DNA of 64,000 nucleotides. Origin: Usnea hakonensis (lineage: Eukaryota > Ascomycota > Lecanoromycetes > Lecanorales > Parmeliaceae). The stretch is from positions 124,001 to 188,000 of the forward strand of contig BLJB01000064.1 of assembly GCA_013423325.1 (NCBI GenBank). The letters are read 5' to 3'. The translations under genes were made by a program, and so were the position numbers. Below are positions 56,363-64,000 of this stretch, piece by piece. Position 1 is the first letter of the stretch; each line of letters opens with the position of its first letter. The notes beneath the pieces were generated by a model. That model made no database searches and was not told the DNA's origin. It saw only the letters and a program-made list of their open reading frames with translations.

Positions 56363-57388
56363 TCAAGCTAATTGACAGAGATTCTCACCCATTAATTTCT
56401 CCTTTTCCGTGGCCGTGTACCACCCACCCTCGATCAATTGCCTCTCCAAATCTCTCCAGTACTCCGCCTTTCTTATTCCAGTCTTCAGGTCCAAGTCTCC
56501 CAATCTCGCGTCGATCGAATCCTGATCGACTTTCAAGTATAACGTACAGTCTCGCAATGTCATCGCAGCGAGAAGGTCCTCGGAAATCACGCCAGCACTT
56601 AATACTCCTGTCGGGTCCTTGTCCATTTGAATTTGCCTCAAGCAAGGGAGCAGTGGATCCTTGAGGAGAAAGTCCCGAAGCCGACCTATCATATGCCTCT
56701 CCGTACCGCTGTAGTCTTCTTGTTGTTCGGAATCCAGCCTCATGACCCGGCACAAGGCGATAGCGATCTTATCCTCGTCCATCAAATTGAGAGGGCAAAG
56801 ACCTGGCCTAGATTTTCTCCTCATGGCTCTCAAAGCACACGTGCGACATCTCTTCGATTCCTGTGGAGCAGTTGGCGACTGAAGCAACCATTTTGGCTTA
56901 AATTCGAAGAGCTTGGAAGAGTCGTCGCTGCAAGACATATCTGTGACCAGCGTGCCGTAAATCTCATCCTCTGCTAGATAGACATGGTGGCGCTTCGGAG
57001 GTCTAGTGCCCTCCTTTTCCATCTCTCGTAGTTTGGCATTGCTCTCCTTCAGGAGATCCTCTGAGGGCCGAAACAAGATTTGCTGGACGAGGTTGTCAGG
57101 TGGAAAAAGAGGCCTGATGGTCTTTTCGAAGTGTGCCTGAGACTCAATGACTGGTGTTGTGGAAGATGTCTTCTTCCTGAGGCGGACGAGCTTCTCTTCA
57201 AGACAAGGGTCTATGTGGAGTGGCTCAATCTCGGTTGGCGGAGGAGTGTTAGGGCCATAGCTTTCGAAATTGAGGTCTGCAGAGGTGCTCGGATCCAACG
57301 GAAGACTTTGTAGTCTGTAGACGACATTTGCTGCTCCCTCCGCTAGATAGATTAGTTGCACTCCATCATCGAGGCCGATAGTGAGCAT
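56363..57388 (-). CDS. IPK1: Inositol-pentakisphosphate 2-kinase
   Basis: A single 341-residue exon on the minus strand, with the ATG at 57388 (the longer frame to 57406 opens at TTG). Family marks are YLAEGAANVVYRL near the start, LEFKPKWLLQS-type FEFKPKWLLQSP, RCRTCALRAMRR, and LCPLNLMDEDK. Ipk1 phosphorylates inositol 1,3,4,5,6-pentakisphosphate at the 2-position to give phytic acid, which supports mRNA export and phosphate signalling. The size is within the fungal range. The ATG 5' of the first conserved block leaves only 13 residues before it, so the start is well bounded. It is divergent from the ECM15-like gene across 501 bp. Confidence 0.93.
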   Translation of the reverse strand: MLTIGLDDGVQLIYLAEGAANVVYRLQSLPLDPSTSADLNFESYGPNTPPPTEIEPLHIDPCLEEKLVRLRKKTSSTTPVIESQAHFEKTIRPLFPPDNLVQQILFRPSEDLLKESNAKLREMEKEGTRPPKRHHVYLAEDEIYGTLVTDMSCSDDSSKLFEFKPKWLLQSPTAPQESKRCRTCALRAMRRKSRPGLCPLNLMDEDKIAIALCRVMRLDSEQQEDYSGTERHMIGRLRDFLLKDPLLPCLRQIQMDKDPTGVLSAGVISEDLLAAMTLRDCTLYLKVDQDSIDARLGDLDLKTGIRKAEYWRDLERQLIEGGWYTATEKEKLMGENLCQLA

Positions 57389-57889
57389 GGTGACCGAGTT
57401 CAACAATGGCGGCTGTTTGTAGGTAGTGGTCCCAGAATGTTTCGGAAATGGAACGAAAAGATTGACTGGCAGCGTTCCAGTGGTGTAACGTGGTACAACT
57501 TGAGTGTTTCAACAACCGAAACAGCTAATGTGAAGAAAGTAAAAACAAAAATGCCAAAGACTGGAATGCTAGACGGAGTGTCCTCGAGGCTTTCGCTTGA
57601 GAGATAAGAGAGCGTAATTCACAGAGTCAAAGAGAACATGACCAAAGCAAAAGGCCACCCGAGACATATGACCACGATCCCGTCGACGATAATCGTACAG
57701 CCAAACGGAAACCAGTCACGAAAGCAAGGAAAGAGACGAGTACTTTTGATTGAGAATATACATTCGAAAGCTTAGGAAGCGGCCTTGGCATGTCTCAAAA
57801 GCGTGACGTGCAGCAAGTGTAAGTTCAGCACTGCGGCTTCCAAAAAGCTTCACTACTCGTACCATCGTTCCTACGATCAATAAAAAATC

Positions 57890-58416
57890 ATGGCTCCTGC
57901 GGATGACATTGACTTGGAAACCCTCGGAACACCCGAGAATTGCGTGGCGGACTTTTGCCTCATCCCTGTATTTTTCTCCAGCCGCGGCTACAAGTGCAGT
58001 CTAATCCTGTAGCAGATCGGAACTCCCACAGGATCAGTGTCACAAGAGGTGGCCGACGTTGAGCGATTGATGCAAAAGAGCAAATTGACGTATTCGATGC
58101 ATTCTGCAGGAACGACTGTGGGTGAGTGATGATTCAGTACCAGAAGATAAGCCGACGTGGGGGGGGCAAGGCTGAAGATGCGACAGAAGGTGATTGGAAT
58201 GATGTGACGCGTCTCATTGGTCAGGCACATTTTATGTTACACAGGAAGGGTATTGTGAGGATACAGACTGATATTCGGATCGGTACAAGGTATGGTGGTC
58301 CAGCATTGTGATTATTAATTCTACACAAGCTTACAGGTCTCAGGACGGACAAGAGGCAGAAATTCAGCGAGAAAGTAAAGGCTGTGAACGACATTCTAGC
58401 GGCCGATGTTAAGTGA
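57890..58416 (+). CDS. ECM15: ECM15/MTH1187-like small protein (thiamine-binding-like fold)
   Basis: Four short exons, 57890-57967, 58016-58121, 58187-58289 and 58344-58416, encode 119 residues. The spliced product reads CVADFCLIPIGTPTGSVSQE, HSAGTTVEGDWNDVTRLIG, and VRIQTDIRIGTRTDK, matching the MTH1187/YkoF-type ferredoxin-like family (yeast Ecm15). Relatives bind thiamine or related molecules; the yeast protein is linked to cell-wall phenotypes. Each intron is 44-65 bp and keeps frame; the last acceptor is the second of two nearby AGs, which restores GTRTDK. The gene is easy to miss because no exon is long. It converges on the PLC-like gene, 168 bp from its stop. Confidence 0.9.
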
Positions 58417-58584
58417 TGGAATATGCATCTCTATCATATGAATAATTACAGAGAAGGATGAAAATGCTAGCAGAGACGCCCACCACGCTATGCGGAACGC
58501 CTTCCCAATGCCTTCCCAATGCTGCCGTCGCTATGCAATCTTAAATCTTGGTAATTACTTTTCACTTCGTCATTACTTCCCTCG

Positions 58585-59679
58585 TCATATCCGAAGTGCA
58601 AACCACCCGACAAATAGGATCCCCAGTGACCAATAGCTGCCGAATCTGGGGCTGAGACTACTACTAGCACCACTGCTTGAGACAGCACTCACTGAAGGCT
58701 TGGTCTGTCCTACCACACTCGTTGATATCCCATTTAGATTGTTGACTACGCTAAGGGTAGAGCCCTCATCGAAGAAGTCGACGAGCAGGAATGCGGGGGC
58801 CTTGCCGTAGACGGCGGAGCAATTGGAGGCTGCAGCCCCTAGGCTTCCCACACCTGTCTGACCATTTGTTGTCGTGATGTTTGCAGTGTCTGGGACGTCG
58901 ATACCCAGGCCGTCGCTTGTGTCAAGGAAATGGTTCACAAGGGGCAGACGTCCTGATGATACAGCTGTTGCCGTCTGCTCAAACACCGCTGGCGGCCTGT
59001 CCGCGACGCAGGAAAAATTGGACAAGCTTGTCACATTATAAGGATTCTCAAACACAAATGTAAATTCGTCAAGTAGGTAGGGCGCGGCTGTATTCGCGGA
59101 CGGAGCCAGATCCGCAACGAAAGTCACTAGGCGAGTATTGTTGGAGATCATCTCTTGTAAGGTAGGCCAGGTAGTCAACGCAGTGGTCGTTGAAGGTGGC
59201 TGGTACCCGTAAGATGTAATATTTGCGGCTTCGAATTCTGCGTTGAGATCCTCGGCTGTAGCGTCGTCCGAATTCACCAATAGAATGGTAACCACGTCGT
59301 TCGGGTTACCGTCCATCCACGTCTTGATTGTTGACAACCAAGCACTTAGCGTCCCGGCATCAAGCAAGCTGCAGCTAGTATGGCAGAGATGCCATGCCCC
59401 ATTATTGTTATGGACTTGTGCTGTGAGAAGGCGGACGCCAGCCGTGAGTTGGGCTACGCTGTTGACATTCTGATTGCCGGCATCGCTGAACGTGATGCTA
59501 TTCGAAGATGAGGCATTATTCAGGAAGGGACTGTCATGGGCACCGAGCTGTGTGATGTTTGAATAGGCTCTTGAGCAGAGGTCGGGGGAGTTGTTGCAAG
59601 CAGTGGTTGCGGCGCGTGGAGTGAGGGCTGTGCCCAAAACTGCTTGAATTATCAAAGACCAGCAGAGAAGACTTTGCAT
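58585..59679 (-). CDS. GPI-type secreted PLC-like phosphodiesterase
   Basis: A single 364-residue exon on the minus strand, ATG at 59679. Residues 1-19 are a signal peptide (MQSLLCWSLIIQAVLGTA). The catalytic-type PI-PLC X-like region has ITQLGAHDSPF with the first His, then VRLLTAQVHNNNGAWHLCH and DVVTILLVNSDD. The end is a Ser-rich stretch and a hydrophobic tail, GSYWSLGILFVGWFALRI, as in GPI-anchor signals. Fungal relatives are cell-wall or extracellular PLC-like proteins of unknown substrate. Several Asn-X-Ser/Thr sites are present. The second catalytic His of true PI-PLCs is not obvious, so activity is uncertain. Confidence 0.87.
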   Translation of the reverse strand: MQSLLCWSLIIQAVLGTALTPRAATTACNNSPDLCSRAYSNITQLGAHDSPFLNNASSSNSITFSDAGNQNVNSVAQLTAGVRLLTAQVHNNNGAWHLCHTSCSLLDAGTLSAWLSTIKTWMDGNPNDVVTILLVNSDDATAEDLNAEFEAANITSYGYQPPSTTTALTTWPTLQEMISNNTRLVTFVADLAPSANTAAPYLLDEFTFVFENPYNVTSLSNFSCVADRPPAVFEQTATAVSSGRLPLVNHFLDTSDGLGIDVPDTANITTTNGQTGVGSLGAAASNCSAVYGKAPAFLLVDFFDEGSTLSVVNNLNGISTSVVGQTKPSVSAVSSSGASSSLSPRFGSYWSLGILFVGWFALRI

Positions 59680-62007
59680 ATTGTATAATTGGGCCAATGG
59701 CTGAGAGACGTAGGATAGGAGGAGAAGATTTCTGTGTTCCGAGGACGACTGTAGTTGTGAGCGAATGGGATGGCACAGGTAGCGACTGAGGATTTATCAA
59801 AGAGGAAGTGATTGAGGAAGAAGAGGAAGGAGTAGAAGAAGAAGAAGAGTAGGAGGAGCAGGATGCTAAACGGGCATCTCATCAGTTTTGATCAACAGAG
59901 ACGAGACCTTTAAAACAAAGAAAAGCGCTGGTTTGCCACCAATAATCCTAAGACTCGTAAGCTCGCCGAGGTGCCGGGGTGGGGGGCCTCTCGTTCCACC
60001 TTTCTGCAGCTCCCCCAGCCTCCTTCGTATTCATTGGACGAACACCTTCCACTCGCTGCACGGACAGCAACACCATCAAAGTCACTATTGAGCTTCATCA
60101 CCAGCCATCGAAACATGGACTTTAAAGTGTGAATAGAATTTGATAATGACGCGCGTGAGGTGGGATGGGAAAAGCAGGTTTATTTTTAGTGCCAGATTGC
60201 GGCAGCGCTACTCTGGACTAATTACCTTAGGTAAGTAGGTAGATGCCCCACTTAACCCCTCGCACGACACAACATCTGCCTCAATCATCTATTCTAATTG
60301 CCTTCTCCATATCCGACACCTGTTCCATCTGTCTCTGAAAGTCGCGATAGACTACCAACTACGGAAACGCTCTCAATTGACATGAGATCCCAAGAAGCAA
60401 CACAGCTCAATACAATCCGAAACCTTGGGCTACAGCCAAGGAATGTCTAGGACATGAAGGAGCGATAGCAGCTTGTCTTTGATCGCCGGAGCTACAATCA
60501 GCACAACGATAATGGTACCTGCAATTGGCAAGAGCTCAAAATGGGCAACACCAAGTATACACAGGGCGCCCGGGAGATGAAAGGTTATGACGCAAAGGGA
60601 GATGGGGCCCATGAATGAGCTCGTTCCATCAAATGTGAATATAATGCATCTAGATCAGGAGACATTTGATTTCGCCGTTGAATGATACCCTTGCACGCGC
60701 TAGCTCGATTTAGACCACCGCAGCCAAATACACCGTACCCGTCCTGTCGCGCTTGTCTTTACGCTAGTGCTTGATAGAGTTGAAAAGATTTCTTCTTGAA
60801 CGTGGAGAAGCAAAGGGCGCGAAACGAAGATATTGCCAGAGAGCTGGAGCAGATGGTGGGAACGATGATGTGTGTCATGTCACAGCATTTGAAACAAGGC
60901 GAGTTGCTGACAACCTGCGTGCAGAAAGGTCCCAGCTTCCTGATCCGTCTAGTGGATTAATATGTATACCTCCTTTATGGATCATGACGGGTAGGGGAGT
61001 TCCCCAATTGAGAAATAGAGGGAGGGTATGTCATGAGTGACAGCTTAATTCGCACTGGAGGTAGCTGGCTCTATGACTATGACGGTCAATTCGAATCGAA
61101 GCCGAGAAGGGGGCAATAACGTCATGCACAGTGCCATTAAAGTTTTCATTCGTGCTGTCCGCAGTGGTCACAGCTCAGAAGTGAAGACGCTGATTTCGAG
61201 AAGGGGTTGGCGGGAACGATTGATATATGTACTCAGCTAAGGAACTACTGTAATTCTAAAGTCTAAGAATACCGTCATAGTCACCTAATCCCTGTCCTTT
61301 TAAGGGGGAAGAATCGGGGCCGCAAAGTGGATGCATTCAAAGAGGACCGAAGCCAGCCAAATCTCTCAGTACTTATGCAGCTCTGCATAGCTATATTGGA
61401 ATTCGAAATAGAGGGCATGGTATATGCGGTAGCTTTAATCCCAGAGAGATCGCATTCGAGAGATGAAGCAAAACACACCGCAAGTCAGAACAACCTAAGA
61501 TGATAATCAGTTCTCGCAATCTAATTGAGGAATTTTTCGCACTCGTAAGCCTTGTCATACACGACTGGCAGAGGTATTCGTATCTTCTCAAACAGCTTAT
61601 AGGATGTCTCGCTATTTTCCTTTAAATGATATTGCGACGTGATCTCATACCATTGTTATGCCACTAGGAAAGCGGAGAAGAAGCTCACATTTACGAACAC
61701 CATGGCGTTCACTGTTTGTTTTTGCGTCCTCTTTCTAGCTTAGGAAATCTTGTGTCGGCTAGAGATTGTTCAACGAGATGTTGATACAGCAAACGAGGGG
61801 AGACATTCATTTCGGTACAGGTACATTACAACATGCAGGTGGTGCATTTCGGACTAGCTCCAATTCCGAGAGAGGAAGGTGCTAAGCAGAGCTCGAGGCT
61901 GAAGAATTCAGATAAGTCATACATGTTGGACGAAGAGGAAGGTTCTTTACAATCAAGATCCTAGAGATCTGTTGCTTTGACACATTGAGTCTCGAAGGTC
62001 GAGGAGC
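59680..62007. other. 2.3-kb interval without a supportable gene
   Basis: Contains the promoter of the PLC-like gene. A 60-residue minus frame (60430-60612) has two hydrophobic segments and an ATG but no neighbours or family. A plus frame at 60771-61040 opens at a non-ATG. Nothing else was recognised. Confidence 0.6.
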
Positions 62008-64000
62008 ATGGACGCCCCAGCTGAATCATCCAAGCGCGCCGAACAATCCCACACTTACCGCCACGCCGCCTTTGACCTGGCGGACTCCCCATCCAGAGTG
62101 CCACCAGTAGAAGGCACAGACAAAGAAGCGCCTTACGAAGGAGATACCAAGATACACCTTTCTGAAAATCTGGATGGTCAAAAAAGTGGTATCAAACGAA
62201 GCTCTACCCTCCCGTTCTCAAGTCCCAAAGGAAGGGATGCGACGACTGGACACGTAAAATTCAGGACTCCTCCGCTACAAGATGGACACAAACGAGACGA
62301 AGTGCGAGCGCAACGGAAGTCCAAGATTTTCGCTTATCGACCTCCAGCCGGACGGATCGAAAAGAACTCCTTGCCACTGCTAAGGTCATATCATAAAAGC
62401 GGTGCAAACAGATCTCGTAGATTTGGAGACGTAAGATATCGTAGTCAGGTCAACAAACATCGTTATATGTTTCATAAGGATGATTCCAGTATCGAAGACA
62501 TGGATTCTGATATCTTATCCTCGGATGAGGATTCAGCGAGTGACGCAATGGCGAGCTCCAGTCTTGACTTCGATTTCTCATCGTTCGCTTCCGGTCCTGA
62601 AACTCAAGATGAAGCGGAGACCGTGCCCAAGGTGCCTGAAGCGCCTGTACCTAAGAAGCCAAGCATAAAAGAGTCGGAAATGTACAATGAGACAGTTCAC
62701 AAGATATTGATCTCTCGCTATATATCAAGTACATCAAGAAGAAGCGATTCTACTGCAGAATTATTCGTTGACCTACCAATCGGGACGCAAGACAACCAGT
62801 CTGGGTATTTGATGCGTTGGATGTACGTGCTATCAACCCCCAGACGGCAATCAAGATTAATGATCGCGTCTTACTAGCCATCTGCAGAGTGGATTCCCTA
62901 GCTTTGATACTTTCCTGGTGATTGTCCTTGTCGAAATGGCGGACATGAAGCTTATTAGATCAACCAGACACATGTCTCGCAACTTCCTAATTTGACCTCG
63001 ATTGAAAAAACCGACGCTATCAAAATCTTAGAATTCGCCCGAGACAGGGATGAAAGGTCCATTGTAACTCCGAAAGGTATCAAAGGCAAATACATGGACA
63101 CGAATACATATTTCACCGAAAGCGGAGAGGTTCTATTGTCTTGTTTCCCATACTTTTGCCTTGCTCCTTACTCACGAGACCTATCGTCAAATGAGTCCCA
63201 TCTTCATCCCATGAGAACCTTGCTGCAGTCAACAAAAAGCTCCATACCGAAACAAAGAGATATGCAACAAGCTGTCTGCAAACTTGGCCGTTTACACAAT
63301 GACCGTTGTTTCCACGTTCCACAAGTTTGGTGCCTCATTATCCGCAAAGGTGAGTAGTATCTCACGGTCACAGCCTTATGTGCTCATCGAATTTAGATAT
63401 TCTCATAACTTGCGCGCATCTATCGGATCGTGATATCCACGATGGCTTGATCGGTATTCAACCCCTTCTTAAACCGAGTGGAAAAATCAAGACTTGTCAT
63501 TTACGCGTTGCCAATGGTAGCAATCGGACTTGGTTTTTGTCGCCGGAGGACTGTAGCACGTGGCTGGTAAGGTCAACGGGCACAAAGTTAACCGTCCTAA
63601 CACGTACTAGGCTTTCATTGCTCATTTCCACGAATTGAATGACGACTTCAATAGCAATGTGAAGGTCATGGATCATCTGGACCATGGTGTTATTCGAAAC
63701 GCCGACAATTGGTCGGAAGTCGTCGAGCGTGCAAGAAAAGTGACAGTAGATTTGAGCCTGCATGTCAAGGAAGATAGGATTTTGAACCGCGGATCGATCT
63801 CAGAGGACTCTTCAACTGCTGTGAGCAGTGATGAGGCTTCAGAGCTTGAGGTACGCTCCCCTAGATATGATGCTCACGGTCGGGCCATCTCTCCGCTGTC
63901 CAAGTCGCGGACCAAAGAACGAGAGGGTTCCGCAGCTAATCAGTATGAACAAAAGGTCTCCATGCCATCGGCGCCTGATATAGAGACAAGAACTTTGGAA
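62008..64000 (+). CDS. Fungal CorA-like protein, 3' end beyond the window
   Basis: The start ATG 62008 leads to exons 62008-62822, 62890-62917, 62968-63349, 63397-63566 and 63611 onward to the right edge; the frame is still open at 64000 (about 595 residues so far). The first 250 residues are polar and Ser/Asp-rich. Spliced sequence gives YLMRWIGFPSFDTFLTHVSQ, HVPQVWCLIIRKDILITCAH, and TWLAFIAHFHELND, the pattern of fungal CorA-like proteins whose magnesium-channel-like helices come near the C-terminus. Those helices would lie beyond the window, so transport function is not shown. Introns 1 and 2 are less sure than 3 and 4. Confidence 0.75.

Noticed and set aside
60430..60612. 60-residue minus frame with two hydrophobic segments
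   Set aside because: Has an ATG, but no recognisable family (not PMP3-like) and no transcript evidence can be read from sequence; too short to call.

Overview
The window is nuclear DNA of a filamentous ascomycete (Pezizomycotina). Nearly every gene is interrupted by introns of about 45-100 bp with GT/AG ends. Both strands are dense with conserved housekeeping genes, and a CFEM-domain Pth11-like receptor (a Pezizomycotina-type family) is present. The telomere-type motif seen inside one intron is TTAGGG. The species cannot be named from the sequence. No plasmid, phage, CRISPR array or intact transposon was seen. Exon boundaries were worked out by hand from splice signals and reading-frame continuity, so each model is a hypothesis that RNA-seq can test.

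Left part (1-29 kb), mostly core eukaryotic genes: a long mitochondrial PPR-like protein, haspin kinase, a FUN26-type nucleoside transporter followed by a 47-G homopolymer, the mitochondrial ABC half-transporter MDL1, calmodulin with a 16-nt microexon, the t-SNARE TLG2, the Hsp90 co-chaperone CDC37, clathrin light chain, an intron-containing tRNA-Met(CAU), RTT103, a sugar transporter with an interstitial telomeric repeat in an intron, an allantoate-permease-type (ACS) transporter, and a type II membrane protein that is probably a glycosyltransferase.

Middle part (30-46 kb), more accessory: a triose-phosphate/nucleotide-sugar-type transporter and UDP-glucose 6-dehydrogenase, both plausible in nucleotide-sugar supply. 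Next comes about 3 kb without a gene, rich in microsatellites. Beyond it, a small secreted orphan protein sits tail-to-tail with an unusual C2H2 zinc-finger/J-domain fusion that carries a perfect 84-bp internal duplication. After about 2.4 kb of gene-free sequence lies the CFEM-GPCR. This 35-43 kb interval is the least ordinary part of the window.

Right part (46-64 kb): a sorbitol/xylitol-type dehydrogenase, a candidate Pol III RNA with A box, B box and T6 terminator, and a Gfo/Idh/MocA sugar oxidoreductase. These are followed by core genes SYF2, COQ11 (convergent, 76 bp apart), YAF9 (two possible N-termini), a nitroreductase-like protein (two possible starts), IPK1, the small ECM15/MTH1187-like protein in four short exons, and a GPI-type secreted PLC-like phosphodiesterase. 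A fungal CorA-like gene runs off the right edge.
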